From assembly GCA_016124635.1 (NCBI GenBank), contig WGNJ01000019.1:186001-250000 (forward strand): DNA of 64,000 bases, read 5' to 3'. Source of the stretch: Alphaproteobacteria bacterium (lineage in GTDB: Bacteria; Pseudomonadota; Alphaproteobacteria; Micropepsales; Micropepsaceae). The position numbers were made by a program, and so were the translations under genes. Shown here one piece after another: positions 27,112 through 36,662 of this stretch. How positions within the stretch are numbered: position 1 is the stretch's first letter; every line of letters begins with the position of its first letter. The notes beneath the pieces are model-generated. The model searched no databases and was not told where the DNA came from. It worked only from the letters and a program-made list of their open reading frames with translations.

Positions 27112-27555
27112 CTACGGGCGCAGGACGGTCCAGCCCTGTTCGCTCAGATCGAGCAGCGCTGCTGCGCCGGATGGCACAACCACTGCACCGGGCACCAGAG
27201 GCGGAACCTTGCCTTCCTTCTTCGCCATCGCTTGAAGCGTATTGTTGCAAGCGTCGAATTCGACGCCGGGTTCTTTCTTCATGAACGCAGCAAGCCGGTC
27301 CTTCACCGGCGAGACGTCGGCACGCAGCATGTTCAGGCCGGGACCGAAGGCGACGACGCGCACAGAAACGGTTTCGTGTTTCTGAGCATAGTGCTCCAAC
27401 ACGTTGCCGGCGACGCTGAGCAGCATGTTCATGCGCATGGGATCGGCATCGGTGATTTGCAACGCGAGCCGATGCGCAGGCGGGGCCGCCGGCTCGGCGT
27501 TCGCGGGCAACAGCGCCGTCATAAGCATGGCCGCAGAAACGAGCAACTTCCACAT
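27112..27555 (-). CDS. Exported DsrE-family-like protein
   Basis: 147 residues with a signal peptide (MWKLLVSAAMLMTALLPANAEP) and a DsrE/F-type alpha/beta domain: VVAFGPGLNMLRADVSPVKDRLAAF, GVEFDACNNTLQAMAKKEGK, then VPSGAAALLDLSEQGWTVLRP. Periplasmic DsrE homologues have this pattern with a single Cys (ACNNT) at the usual site. The start was set at the signal peptide, with GGGA upstream. Possibly linked to sulfur handling; the role is unproven. Confidence 0.75.
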   Translation of the reverse strand: MWKLLVSAAMLMTALLPANAEPAAPPAHRLALQITDADPMRMNMLLSVAGNVLEHYAQKHETVSVRVVAFGPGLNMLRADVSPVKDRLAAFMKKEPGVEFDACNNTLQAMAKKEGKVPPLVPGAVVVPSGAAALLDLSEQGWTVLRP

Positions 27556-27754
27556 GATTTGATTTCCCTTCTCCGGAACAAACAACTGCATCATCACTGT
27601 TGGCCGATGCGCCGGCAATCCGCAGCCGCAATCGACTGCGAGGATCGGGCTAAAGTAGCGCCGAAACTGCCACTCGACTGTTTCGTCCGTCCCCTGAAGA
27701 TTGGAATGGCGGCGCGACCGCGCTAGCGTGCGACAAACTCGAGGGGTTCAAACA

Positions 27755-28612
27755 ATGAAAGCTAAAGTCGTTCTCGTGACCGGGACATCGTCAGGCTTGG
27801 GCGCAAGCGTTGCGCTGCAGGCCGCCAAGAGAGGTCACAAGGTCTACGCGACGATGCGCGATCTCGGGAAGAAGGAAGGCCTCGAGGCGGCGGCCAACGG
27901 GGCAAAGGTGCAACTCTCGATCTTGGCGCTCGACGTACAGAACATGAAGAGCATCGAGACCGCCGTCGACGACATTATCGGACGCGAGGGTCGCATCGAT
28001 GCCGTCGTCAACAATGCGGGCACGGGCTACGCGCGCTCCACGGAGCAGGCGCCACTCGAGGACGTCTCATGGATCATGGACGTGAACTTCATGGGCGCCG
28101 TGCGGATGACGAAGGTTGTGATCCCATACATGCGCAAAGCGCGTTCCGGGCACTTCATCAATATTTCGTCGGTCGGCGGCTTGGTCGGGCAACCCTTCAA
28201 CGAAATCTATTGCGCCTCGAAGTTCGCGCTCGAAGGTTTCACCGAGGCCTTGGCTTCCTACGTGCAACCGCATTTCGGGGTGAAGTTCACGGCGGTCGAG
28301 CCCGGAGGCATCAGCTCGGAATTCTTCAACTCGGCGCTAAAGCGAATTTCGGAAACGGGCGGCTTGCTCCAGGACGAGTATCTGCCGATTCTGGAAAAAT
28401 ACATGGCGAAGTCGCGGGAGCGCGGGCAGACCGCCTTTCAAACGCCGGACCAAGTGGCCGCCGTCGTCGTCAAGTGCCTGGAGGCGAAGGATCCGCCGTT
28501 GCGTATTCGTACGTCCAAGTGGGCGAACGATCTATGCCGACTGAAGACCTATGCCGATCCGGACGGCAAGAAGCTGCAGCGCAAAGTCATCGACATGTTT
28601 TTGGGGCGGTGA
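27755..28612 (+). CDS. Short-chain dehydrogenase/reductase
   Basis: 285 residues, classical SDR. It has the Rossmann TGTSSGLGASVA, NNAGTGYA, catalytic Ser in NISSVGG and YCASK (Tyr and Lys). The oxidation substrate is not evident. The start MKAKVVLVTG follows GAGGGG by about 8 nt. A non-coding stretch of about 290 bp follows (28613-28906) in which I see nothing definite. Confidence 0.9.
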   Translation: MKAKVVLVTGTSSGLGASVALQAAKRGHKVYATMRDLGKKEGLEAAANGAKVQLSILALDVQNMKSIETAVDDIIGREGRIDAVVNNAGTGYARSTEQAPLEDVSWIMDVNFMGAVRMTKVVIPYMRKARSGHFINISSVGGLVGQPFNEIYCASKFALEGFTEALASYVQPHFGVKFTAVEPGGISSEFFNSALKRISETGGLLQDEYLPILEKYMAKSRERGQTAFQTPDQVAAVVVKCLEAKDPPLRIRTSKWANDLCRLKTYADPDGKKLQRKVIDMFLGR

Positions 28613-28906
28613 GGGACCAATCGGCGTCATGCTTCAAGCGTTCGATGCCGACTCGCCTGGCGCCGAGGCTTTGGTTTCGGAGATCGGCGTAGGCGCTCCA
28701 AAGCGCTCACTCAAGTGGCAGCTGAGGAACGGCGTGAGATCGCCGAAACCGGACACCCACCACACCTCCCGAATGCCAAGCATCAAAGAGCGCGTGAACC
28801 GCTTCTTTCATGGCCTCCGGTGACACGGTGTTTTTGCCTCTTGCGCGTCGCGCCGGTCGAGACGCCTCTTCTGATCCCCGCCGTCCGTTTTCTGTGCTCT
28901 GAGCAG

Positions 28907-29449
28907 CTAGCAGCGGTTGCGTTCGCGGAAGCGCCGGCAGTTCACGGCGTAGGCGCCTTCGACCGCGAGATCGATGACGTTAGGGCCGCCGCAACCCTTG
29001 CCGCCCCCCGATTTGACGCCAACTGTAACCGTGACTTGATCGCGATCCCGAAAGAGCTGACAGCAGGTGGCGCGTTCGATTGCCCACTTGAAGTCCTGTT
29101 GGCCTTGAGCGCCGGGCCCGCGTCCAAACGGGGTTCCCAGAATGCCGTTCACGGACGCCCGGTTGCCGCTGGTCGATGACGCGCATCCGCCCGACAGGCG
29201 ACGTTGCCACCGCAAACGCCAAGAGTCGCGGATGCAGAACTCGATCGCGCCCCTTGCGGCTTTGCGGCAGTCGTCCAAATGCCTTTTGTTGCGGCAACTG
29301 CCGCGGCCTTCGAAAGTCCAAATGGATTTGCTTCGATCATGGCCAAGGATGACGACGCTCGCTTCGCAGCTGCGCCACTCGCGGGCGACGGCATCGGCGA
29401 GGGACGCCGCTAAGGCCGCAGCAACGAGCAGCGGGATGGTCCATTTCAC
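28907..29449 (-). CDS. Cysteine-rich exported protein of unknown function
   Basis: 180 residues beginning at GTG (VKWTIPLLVAAALAASLADAVA, a clear signal peptide). GGAGG lies 6 nt before this GTG, so the longer ATG frame was rejected. The mature part has about ten Cys, including RSCEASV, RGSCRNKRHLDDCRKAA, CIRDSW, TCCQLF and GKGCGGPN, and would form disulfides in the periplasm. No family is recognised. Confidence 0.7.
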   Translation of the reverse strand: MKWTIPLLVAAALAASLADAVAREWRSCEASVVILGHDRSKSIWTFEGRGSCRNKRHLDDCRKAARGAIEFCIRDSWRLRWQRRLSGGCASSTSGNRASVNGILGTPFGRGPGAQGQQDFKWAIERATCCQLFRDRDQVTVTVGVKSGGGKGCGGPNVIDLAVEGAYAVNCRRFRERNRC

Positions 29450-29590
29450 GGCGGTCCTCCCATATGCTTCGCGGAGCGCCATCATACGCAATTTTTGTGC
29501 GCCAGCTGAAGAGGCTCAAGGGCGAGCAATAGATACAAGATTCTACGTTGTCCGGATGCCAATGCTGGCAATCGGCACGACGAACACATC

Positions 29591-30223
29591 TTGTCGGTGG
29601 ATGTGTCGGAAGACGGCGTCCTCGTGCTGGGGCTGAAAGAATTTGCCGCTGATGCGACAACGGTGAAGGGTGTGGTCGCAGCACTCGCGGGAACGCCAGC
29701 CGGCGCAACGCTTGTATTTGATCTGAGAGGCAATCGAGGCGGCGACGCGCAACTGTTTCGGATCGTCGCCGGATGCTTGCTCAATACCGTTGAACCGCTT
29801 TTCACAATTGCTTGGCGTGACGGAGAAGGCGTCCGCTCTGTGACGGCGCTCTCAATGCCGGTGGAAGCGTGCCAACATCATCGCAAGTCGCCGGTGTATA
29901 TCCTGGTTGATCACGCCACCGCATCCACCGCCGAGCTGATGCCGTTTATTCTACAGGCGCGCGGACGAGCTATCGTTGTTGGAGAGAAGACCTACGGTGC
30001 AAGTCACGCGGCCGAGATGTTCCGTTTGCGGAAGGGGCTTGGGCTCATGTTGCCGATCGGACGTACCTACGATCCTCTCACCGGGCGAGACTGGGAAGGC
30101 GTCGGCGTCAGTCCGGACATAGCCGTGCCGTCAGCTGCGGCCCGCGAGGTTGCTTTGCGGCAAGCATTGTGTGCACAACATCCTTCCGCACCCCGCAGAT
30201 GTTGCTGTGATTTGGCGCACTAG
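29591..30223 (+). CDS. N-terminally short S41 (tail-specific protease-like) peptidase
   Basis: 210 residues from a TTG start. The frame is open from 29510 with coherent sequence, so the true start is uncertain. It holds the core S41 region: LVFDLRGNRGGDAQLF, the nucleophile Ser in ATASTAELMPFIL and the catalytic Lys in IVVGEKTYGASHAAEM. The N-terminal domain and PDZ found in full-length relatives (300+ residues) are missing, and the intergenic DNA upstream shows no trace of them. It is either a truncated remnant or a short IRBP-like variant. Confidence 0.6.
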   Translation: MSVDVSEDGVLVLGLKEFAADATTVKGVVAALAGTPAGATLVFDLRGNRGGDAQLFRIVAGCLLNTVEPLFTIAWRDGEGVRSVTALSMPVEACQHHRKSPVYILVDHATASTAELMPFILQARGRAIVVGEKTYGASHAAEMFRLRKGLGLMLPIGRTYDPLTGRDWEGVGVSPDIAVPSAAAREVALRQALCAQHPSAPRRCCCDLAH

Positions 30224-30316
30224 CAAACCGATGGTGAGCCCGTGCTTGCGATCGAGAAAGCGCAAGCCACCCAGTCGTTGCGATATCCCTGTCCGATGAG
30301 GAGAGGGGATCGCGGC

Positions 30317-31324
30317 CTAGAGGTGGCCCATGACGCGTTTGGGACGATAGGGCTCCTCGAGCGCTTTGATGTCCTCGGCGTCGAGTTTCAGCGTCAGCGC
30401 GTTGACCGCATCATCCAGGTGGCCCGGCTTGGACGCACCGACAATCGGCGCCGTCACGCCCTTGGCCAACAACCACGCGAGCGCCACTTGACCGTTGGGG
30501 CGGCCGTGCTTCTTGGCGATCGAGGTCACGCGCTCGACGATCTCGAAGTCTTGATCGGTGTAGTAGAGCATGTGCGCGAATTCGTCCGACTTCGCGCGCG
30601 AGGTCTCGGCGTTCGAGATGCCGCCCGACGCGCGCTTCGGATTGTCGCCGGGCTTGCGGTTGCCGGTGAGGAAGCCGCGTGCCATCGGGCTCCACGGGAT
30701 GAGGCCGATGCCTTCCGAGAAGCATAGCGGGTTCATCTCGCGCTCTTCCTCGCGATAGACGAGGTTGTAGTGGTTCTGCATCGAGACGAATTTGGCGAGG
30801 CCATGGCTACGCTGATAGCCGAGCGCCTTCATGAACTGCCAGGCGTACATCGACGAGGCGCCGATATAGAGCGCCTTGCCGGCCTTGACGACGTCGCTCA
30901 GCGCTTCGACCGTTTCTTCGATCGGCGCGTCGTAGTCCCAGCGATGGATTTGATAGAGGTCGACGTAGTCGGTGCCGAGGCGCTTCAAGCTCGCGTCGAT
31001 GGATTCCATGATGTGCTTGCGCGAGAGGCCGCGCTCGTTCGGGCCCTTGCCCATCGGCGAGCAAACCTTGGTCGCGATGACGACTTGATCGCGCTTGGCC
31101 ATCTCCTTGAGCGCGCGGCCGGTGACCTCCTCGCTGGCGCCGATCGAGTAGACGTCGGCGGTGTCGAAGAAATTGATGCCCATGTCGAGCGCTTGCTTGA
31201 AGAAGGGGCGCGACGCTTGTTCGTCGAGAATCCAATCGCGCCATTTGGGGCTGCCGTAGGTCATGCAGCCGAGGCAGATCTTCGAAACCTTGAGGCCGGT
31301 CGAACCGAGGCGGGTATATTCCAT
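30317..31324 (-). CDS. Aldo/keto reductase
   Basis: 335 residues. NADP-dependent AKR with catalytic Asp/Tyr in FFDTADVYSIGASEEVTG, Lys in VVIATKVCSPMG and His in YQIHRWDY. Cofactor-end motifs are GLIPWSPMARGFLTGN and VGASKPGHLDDAV. The start MEYTRLGSTGLKVSK has AAGGAG upstream. The much longer in-frame extension is antisense to the next gene and was rejected. The carbonyl substrate is unknown. Confidence 0.93.
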   Translation of the reverse strand: MEYTRLGSTGLKVSKICLGCMTYGSPKWRDWILDEQASRPFFKQALDMGINFFDTADVYSIGASEEVTGRALKEMAKRDQVVIATKVCSPMGKGPNERGLSRKHIMESIDASLKRLGTDYVDLYQIHRWDYDAPIEETVEALSDVVKAGKALYIGASSMYAWQFMKALGYQRSHGLAKFVSMQNHYNLVYREEEREMNPLCFSEGIGLIPWSPMARGFLTGNRKPGDNPKRASGGISNAETSRAKSDEFAHMLYYTDQDFEIVERVTSIAKKHGRPNGQVALAWLLAKGVTAPIVGASKPGHLDDAVNALTLKLDAEDIKALEEPYRPKRVMGHL

Positions 31325-31522
31325 GGCAGTGCTCCTTCGTTGACCTAAGCTTGTCACTTGAAGCCCGGAGTCACAAGCAGCGCTCGCAACGGAACCGTCA
31401 GCGTCCATATCGCGAGCAACGGCGACTTCCGAGTTGGCGTCGCCGGTCGTTGTTGGTAGGCATGACGTCGAGATCTTTCTTCGATTGAGAAGAAGAGCCG
31501 ACAAGCTCGATGGAGAAGAAGA

Positions 31523-32662
31523 ATGCCCGGTGCGCCGCCCAACCCCAATTCCGCACTGATCGGTAAGCCGCAAGGGCGGCTTGCGATCGCGACGCCGGCG
31601 CTGGTCCTGGATCACGCGGCCTTCGAGCGCAACGTCAGTGCGATGCAGGAGCATTGCAAGCGCGTCGGACTCAAGCTCAGGCCGCACGCCAAGACGCACA
31701 AATCCGTGACCATCGCCAAGCGGCAGCTCGCGGCCGGCGCGATCGGACAATGCGTCGCCAAGCTCGGCGAAGCGGAGGCGCTCGCCGACGGCGGGATCGA
31801 CAGCCTCTTGATCACCTCGCCGATCGTTGCGCCGCAAGCGTTCGCTCGCGTCGGCGCACTCAATGCGCGGATCGGCGATCTCATGGTGGTTGCCGACAGC
31901 GACGTCTGCGTCGAGGGCTACGCGCGAGCAGCGCGCGACAGCAAGCGGCCGTTGAAGGTGCTGGTCGACATCGATGTCGGCTTGCATCGCACGGGCATTG
32001 CGCCGGGAGAGCCGGCTCTACGGCTGGCCGAGCGGATCAAGGGCTCGGGCCTGACGTTCATGGGCTTGCAAGGGTACGCGGGGCAGCTGCAGCACATCCC
32101 CAGCTTCGAGGAGCGGAAGGCAAAGTCGCTGGAGGCGCTGAAACTCCTTGGCGACACGCGCGATCTGTTGGTGAAGAGCGGGCTCGCCTGCCCCATCGTC
32201 TCCGGCGGCGGTACCGGCACCTACAACATCGACGCGGACGCACGGGTGTTCACGGAGCTGCAGGCCGGCTCCTACATCTTCATGGACAAACAGTACAACG
32301 AAGTGACGATCGCAAACGGCGCACCGATGCCGTTCGAGACCTCGCTCTTCGTACAGACGACGGTGATCAGCGCCAACACGGCGGGCCTGGTCACGACGGA
32401 CGCGGGCCTCAAGGCGTTCGCAACGGAGGCCGGCGCGCCTTTGATCCAAGCCGGCGCACCTGAGGGTGCGAGCTATTTCTTTTTCGGCGACGAGCAGGGC
32501 GGCATCTTCACCGGCGACAAGAAGATGCAACTCGGGAGCATCGTTTCTTGCAGCGCGCCGCACTGCGACCCGACGGTCAACCTTTACGACTTCTATCACG
32601 TGGTCGAAGGCGACGCGCTCATCGACATTTGGCCGATCGAAGCGCGCGGCCGATCGGCGTAG
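31523..32662 (+). CDS. D-threonine aldolase-like PLP enzyme (alanine racemase fold)
   Basis: 379 residues. The N-terminal alanine-racemase-type barrel contains RPHAKTHKS with the likely PLP-binding Lys. VSGGGTGTY binds phosphate. The C-terminal beta domain has SAPHCDPTVNLYDFYHVV, the His/Cys or Asp metal site of the D-threonine aldolase/DSD1 group. Expected reaction: cleavage of D-beta-hydroxy amino acids to glycine plus aldehyde, with a divalent metal; D-serine dehydratase activity is the alternative. The stop is 14 bp from the convergent lyase gene. Confidence 0.87.
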   Translation: MPGAPPNPNSALIGKPQGRLAIATPALVLDHAAFERNVSAMQEHCKRVGLKLRPHAKTHKSVTIAKRQLAAGAIGQCVAKLGEAEALADGGIDSLLITSPIVAPQAFARVGALNARIGDLMVVADSDVCVEGYARAARDSKRPLKVLVDIDVGLHRTGIAPGEPALRLAERIKGSGLTFMGLQGYAGQLQHIPSFEERKAKSLEALKLLGDTRDLLVKSGLACPIVSGGGTGTYNIDADARVFTELQAGSYIFMDKQYNEVTIANGAPMPFETSLFVQTTVISANTAGLVTTDAGLKAFATEAGAPLIQAGAPEGASYFFFGDEQGGIFTGDKKMQLGSIVSCSAPHCDPTVNLYDFYHVVEGDALIDIWPIEARGRSA

Positions 32663-32676
32663 CGCTCGCTGTTGGG

Positions 32677-33525
32677 TTACTCGCTGAGCTTGGCGGCCTT
32701 TGCCAGGTAGTCGGCGAGACCCACGGTGTTGCAATAGTCGGCGAACGAGACGCGGTCGAGGCCGTCGTGGCCGACATTCGCATAGGCGCGCTCGAGCAGG
32801 CGCGCCACCGCAAGCAATGCCGAGATCGGATAGAGGATGAGGCGATAGCCCATCTCGGCCAGCGCCTTCGTGCCGAGGACCGGCGTCTTGCCGCCTTCGA
32901 CCATGTTGGCGAGCAGCGGCACGCCTTTGAAGCGATCGGCGATCGCGCGCAAGTCGGCTTCGCTGCGGGGCGCTTCAACGAAGAGGATGTCCGCGCCGGC
33001 CTTCAAGAAAGCGTCGGCGCGGTGAAGCGCTTCGTCGAGACCTGAGACCGAGATGGCGTCGGTGCGGGCGATAACGACGAAATCCTTGTCGGCGCGCGCA
33101 CCGGCGGCGGCTTTGACTTTCATCGCCGCTTCGTCGCGCGGGACAATTTCCTTGCCGTCCATGTGGCCGCAGCGTTTCGGGATCACCTGATCTTCAATTT
33201 GTATCGCGGCCGCGCCCGCCTGCTCATAAGCCCGTACCAGGCGCTCGACATTGAGCGGGCCGCCGTAGCCGTTGTCGCCGTCGGCGATCAGCGGCACCGG
33301 CGCGCAGACCGCACTCAACGCACGCACGCGTTCGATCATCTCGTTTGCGGTGACAAGGCCGATGTCGGGAACGCCGAGCAGCGAACCGGCGATGCCGAAG
33401 CCCGACATATAGATGCATTTGGCGCCGGCCTTGGCGGCGATGCGCGCCGAAAGCGCGTCATACGCGCCGGGCGCGATGACGACACCCTTCGTGAGCTCTG
33501 CCCTGAGGCGCGCCCCGGCGCTCAC
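32677..33525 (-). CDS. Isocitrate lyase/PEP mutase superfamily lyase
   Basis: 282 residues with the superfamily markers YMSGFGIAGS, LIADGDNGYGG (Mg-binding Asp), IEDQVIPKRCGHMDGKEI (the catalytic K-R-C-G-H loop) and VIARTDA. Members include 2-methylisocitrate lyase, carboxyPEP mutase and oxaloacetate decarboxylase; this one cannot be placed securely. Its start overlaps the yacG stop by 4 bp, so it is translationally coupled to the yacG-rng block. A second, different superfamily member is at 41363-42211. Confidence 0.85.
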   Translation of the reverse strand: MSAGARLRAELTKGVVIAPGAYDALSARIAAKAGAKCIYMSGFGIAGSLLGVPDIGLVTANEMIERVRALSAVCAPVPLIADGDNGYGGPLNVERLVRAYEQAGAAAIQIEDQVIPKRCGHMDGKEIVPRDEAAMKVKAAAGARADKDFVVIARTDAISVSGLDEALHRADAFLKAGADILFVEAPRSEADLRAIADRFKGVPLLANMVEGGKTPVLGTKALAEMGYRLILYPISALLAVARLLERAYANVGHDGLDRVSFADYCNTVGLADYLAKAAKLSE

Positions 33526-33713
33526 TCCTCGCCCTCGTCGTTGGCGATGGTGTCGGGAACACGTTCGTCGGCCGGGATCGCGTAGCTATCCTTCAGCCAG
33601 CGCGAGAGGTCGACGTCGGCGCAGCGCTTCGAGCAGAACGGGCGGAATTTTTCGTCCTGAGGCTTCTTGCAGATCGGGCACTGCTTGCCCGCCGGCGTGC
33701 GGGCCCCGCTCAC
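33522..33713 (-). CDS. yacG: DNA gyrase inhibitor YacG (zinc-binding)
   Basis: 63 residues with the four-Cys zinc site QCPICKK and PFCSKRCADVDLSRWL, diagnostic for YacG, which in E. coli binds GyrB and blocks DNA binding by gyrase. It overlaps the rng stop and the lyase start by 4 bp each. Its place beside maf and infA is the normal alphaproteobacterial context. Confidence 0.92.
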   Translation of the reverse strand: MSGARTPAGKQCPICKKPQDEKFRPFCSKRCADVDLSRWLKDSYAIPADERVPDTIANDEGEE

Positions 33714-35218
33714 GCCTCGGCCCCAACGTCGAAGCGCGCACGCTCGAAATCTTCGCGGGACTCGAAGCGGACACCGGCAGCAGCGCGGCGGCGCAGATTC
33801 GCGATCAGGTCTTCGCCCTGCGCCTCGATCCAGCGCGCGACGTCGGGCGCGGCGTAGGCCACGAGCTTCTTGCCGGGCTGCGCTTTCGCTTCACGTTCGA
33901 TGCGGCGCATCAGCTCACCGGCAACAGTTACTACCGTCTTGACGCGGCCGTGACCGCGGCACGGATCGCAGACTTCGGTCAGCAGCTTGGCCAGCGGCTC
34001 GCGCACGCGCTTTCTCGTCATCTCGACAAGACCGAAGGCGGACATCGGCAAGATCTGCGTCGGCACGCGGTCGCGCGCCACGGCCTCGGTCAGTACGTCG
34101 AGCAACTTCTGAATGTTCTCGGGCTCGTTCAAGTGAATGAAGTCGATGACGATGAGACCGCCCAAGCCGCGCAGGCGCAGCTGCCAGCCGAGCTCGGCCG
34201 CCGCTTCCAAATTGGTCTTGAGCGAGGTTTCTTCGAGGCCCGTCGCTGCCGTGTAGCTGCCCGAGTTCACATCGATCGCCGTCAGCGCCTCCGTCGTCTC
34301 GAGCGTGATCCAACCGCCGGACGGCAGCTTCACGCGCGGATGCAGCAGCGAGTCGATGCCGGCTTCGATGTTGTAGAGGTCGAAGAGCTCGCCGGGGCCC
34401 TTGAAAAGCTCGATCTTCGGCAGCGCTTCCGGCATCGCGCGCGCGGCGTACGCTCGCGCCTGGGCAAAGGCGTCTGCATCGTCGATGAGGACACGCGTCG
34501 TTTCGCCATCGACGCCGTCACGCAGCGTGCGCTCGACCGGATCGAGATCGTGATAGATCGTCGCCGGAATCTTGGCCATGTTGCGGCGTGCTTGGATCGT
34601 GCGCCATTCGTCGCCGAGGCGTGCAATGTCGGCCGCGATGTCCTCCGGCGTCGAGGAAAGCGCCGCGGTGCGGACGATGTAACCGGCGCCTTGCGCGGCG
34701 CGCGGATCGTTGGCGGCGATGTCCTCGACGATCTTCATCAGCCGCGCGCGCTCGTCCTCGTCCTCGATGCGGCGCGAGAGCGCCACACCCGATTGGTTGG
34801 GCACCAAGACCACGAGGCGGCCGGGTAACGTAACGTTGGCCGAAAGGCGCGCGCCTTTCTCACTGATCGGATCCTTGATCACCTGCACGACGATGGCTTC
34901 GCCTTCGCGCACGCATTTCGAGATGCAAGGCTGATGCTCGGAGAAGCTCGGCAGATCGGCGAGGCAACGCGCTTCGCGTGCGGCAAGGAAGCCCGCTTTC
35001 TCGAGCCCCAAATCGATGAACGCCGCTTGCATGCCGGGCAGCACGCGCTGCACGCGGCCGAGCATGATGTTGCCGAGCAAGCGATGACCGTGACGCCCGC
35101 GCGCAACGGCGCCGGGGTCGACATTTCGCTCCAAGAACAACTCGGACAAACGGCCGTCGAGGACGAAGGCGACGCGCGTTTCCGCTGCGCCAACGTTGAT
35201 CAGAACTTCAGATGCCAT
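33710..35218 (-). CDS. rng: Ribonuclease G/E family endoribonuclease
   Basis: 502 residues from MASEVLINVGAAETRVAF, the RNase G-type N terminus; a GTG five codons upstream lacks a better ribosome site. It has an S1 domain (about 35-120, LGNIMLGRVQRVLPGMQAAFIDLG), a DNase I-like catalytic domain with TAIDVNSG, and a zinc-link-type ...VCDPCRGHGRVKT. The C-terminal scaffold of RNase E is absent, so RNase G is the better name. The family cleaves single-stranded A/U-rich RNA and matures rRNA. Last gene before yacG in the block. Confidence 0.9.
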   Translation of the reverse strand: MASEVLINVGAAETRVAFVLDGRLSELFLERNVDPGAVARGRHGHRLLGNIMLGRVQRVLPGMQAAFIDLGLEKAGFLAAREARCLADLPSFSEHQPCISKCVREGEAIVVQVIKDPISEKGARLSANVTLPGRLVVLVPNQSGVALSRRIEDEDERARLMKIVEDIAANDPRAAQGAGYIVRTAALSSTPEDIAADIARLGDEWRTIQARRNMAKIPATIYHDLDPVERTLRDGVDGETTRVLIDDADAFAQARAYAARAMPEALPKIELFKGPGELFDLYNIEAGIDSLLHPRVKLPSGGWITLETTEALTAIDVNSGSYTAATGLEETSLKTNLEAAAELGWQLRLRGLGGLIVIDFIHLNEPENIQKLLDVLTEAVARDRVPTQILPMSAFGLVEMTRKRVREPLAKLLTEVCDPCRGHGRVKTVVTVAGELMRRIEREAKAQPGKKLVAYAAPDVARWIEAQGEDLIANLRRRAAAGVRFESREDFERARFDVGAEA

Positions 35219-35262
35219 TCCGGCAGCTTTCACGCGAAGCAGTTTCGATTGCCATTACTCTA

Positions 35263-35865
35263 TCACGCCGGCGCAAGGCCGCACGCCGTAAGCAACGCGT
35301 GGGTTTCGGTTAGTGGTAATCCGACAACGTTGGTATACGAGCCGATGATCGCACGCGCGAAGACCGCGGCGCGTCCTTGAACGGCGTAGCCGCCCGCTTT
35401 GCCCAATCCCTCGCGCTTTTCCACGTAGTGCGCAATTTCCGCATCGTTTAGGCGGCGGAACGCGACTTTTGTCGAAACGGTGCGGCTGCGAAGAGTTCCG
35501 GTCGCGTCGATGAGCGTGACCGCGGTTAAAACGTCGTGGCGCCGGCCGGAGAGAAGATTGAGGCACTTGGTGACGGTCGCGTCATCTTCGGCCTTCGGCA
35601 AGATGCGCCGCCCGACGGCAACGACGGTGTCGGCGCCTAGAACGAGGGCACGCTCTGCCAGAGATTGAGGCAGACGCGCGCGTACAGCCTTTGTCTTCTC
35701 GCGGGCCAATCGCTCGACGTAATGGCGCGGCAGATCCTTGGCGCGCGGCGTTTCGTCGATGTCGGCGGCGATGACTTCGTCGGGCCTCAGGCCCACTTGC
35801 TCGAGGAGCTGAAATCGTCTGGGACTCGCGCTTGCCAGCACGAGAATGATCCGTTCACGGACCAT
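35263..35865 (-). CDS. maf: Maf-like nucleotide pyrophosphatase
   Basis: 200 residues. It has the Maf signature LASASPRRFQLLEQVGL at the N terminus, VLGADTVVAVGRRILPK and YAVQGRAAVFARAIIGSYTNVVGLPL. Maf proteins hydrolyse non-canonical or methylated nucleoside triphosphates and affect septation. It lies between infA and rng on the same strand with short gaps, the usual alphaproteobacterial arrangement. Confidence 0.93.
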   Translation of the reverse strand: MVRERIILVLASASPRRFQLLEQVGLRPDEVIAADIDETPRAKDLPRHYVERLAREKTKAVRARLPQSLAERALVLGADTVVAVGRRILPKAEDDATVTKCLNLLSGRRHDVLTAVTLIDATGTLRSRTVSTKVAFRRLNDAEIAHYVEKREGLGKAGGYAVQGRAAVFARAIIGSYTNVVGLPLTETHALLTACGLAPA

Positions 35866-35889
35866 TTGGCGCGTCGCTCAATGGAGGCG

Positions 35890-36108
35890 TTACTTCATAC
35901 GATAGGTGATGCGGCCCTTGGTCAAATCATAGGGCGTCATCTCGACCGTGACCTTGTCGCCGGCGAGAACACGGATGCGGTTCTTGCGCATCTTGCCCGC
36001 GGTGTGCGCGATCACAATGTGGTCGTTGTCTAGCTTCACGCGGAACGTGGCGTTGGGCAGAAGCTCAACGACCGTTCCTTCAAAACTCAATAATTCTTCT
36101 TTCGCCAT
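35890..36108 (-). CDS. infA: Translation initiation factor IF-1
   Basis: 72 residues, the canonical length: [26 protein letters not shown], then an OB fold ending [15 protein letters not shown]. It binds the 30S A site during initiation. It is located between maf and a tyrosine phosphatase-like gene; the 85 bp upstream are non-coding and may hold the promoter. Confidence 0.97.
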   Translation of the reverse strand: MAKEELLSFEGTVVELLPNATFRVKLDNDHIVIAHTAGKMRKNRIRVLAGDKVTVEMTPYDLTKGRITYRMK

Positions 36109-36193
36109 TCACTCATGCCTTAGGGGTTCACTCGAGCCGCGCGGAGCATGGCAGCCAAAACGATAAAATCAAGCGCTCAAGACAACCATTTTC

Positions 36194-36658
36194 TCAAGGT
36201 TCTGGTGCGGGACGCGCGGCAAAACGTTCCCTTAGGCGCTTGAAGATCGTGTCGCGTGCAGTGCGGTAGGCGGCAAGACGCTGTTCGCGGGAGCCGTCGT
36301 AGGCGCTCGGATCCGGCACCGTCCAATACTCCACCTCCACCGCCATCGCGCGCGTCATCTCCATCGCCTTGTGACGGGCTTGGGGCGAGAGCGTGATGAT
36401 GAGATCGAAGGAGGTGTCCGCCAGCGTCTCGAAGGACTTGGGATGCAAATGCGACAAGTCAATGCCCATCTCGTCCATCACGGCGACGGCCAGCGGGTCG
36501 AGTTCGCCGGGCCGGACGCCGCAGGATTCGATATAGACGCGGTTGCCGAAGAGGTGGCGCATCAAAGCGGCGGCCATCGGCGAGCGGATCGCATTGTGCG
36601 TGCACGAGAACAGGATCGCGTCCGGCAGCTCTTCGCCATTGGGCCCGTGCACCGTCAT
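36194..36658 (-). CDS. Low-molecular-weight phosphotyrosine phosphatase/ArsC-like protein
   Basis: 154 residues from MTVHGPNGEELP. The P-loop LFSCTHNAIRSPMA is the C-x5-R-S motif of this fold, and the general acid region is VPDPSAYDGS. The family dephosphorylates phosphotyrosine or reduces arsenate; the N-terminal extension before the P-loop is usual for the copy next to infA in alphaproteobacteria. It starts 4 bp after the UPF0262 stop. Confidence 0.86.
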   Translation of the reverse strand: MTVHGPNGEELPDAILFSCTHNAIRSPMAAALMRHLFGNRVYIESCGVRPGELDPLAVAVMDEMGIDLSHLHPKSFETLADTSFDLIITLSPQARHKAMEMTRAMAVEVEYWTVPDPSAYDGSREQRLAAYRTARDTIFKRLRERFAARPAPEP

Positions 36659-36662
36659 CGCA

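Noticed and set aside
31325..31987. Long N-terminal extension of the aldo/keto reductase frame
   Set aside because: The extension is antisense to the D-threonine aldolase-like gene, and the family start with AAGGAG is at 31324.
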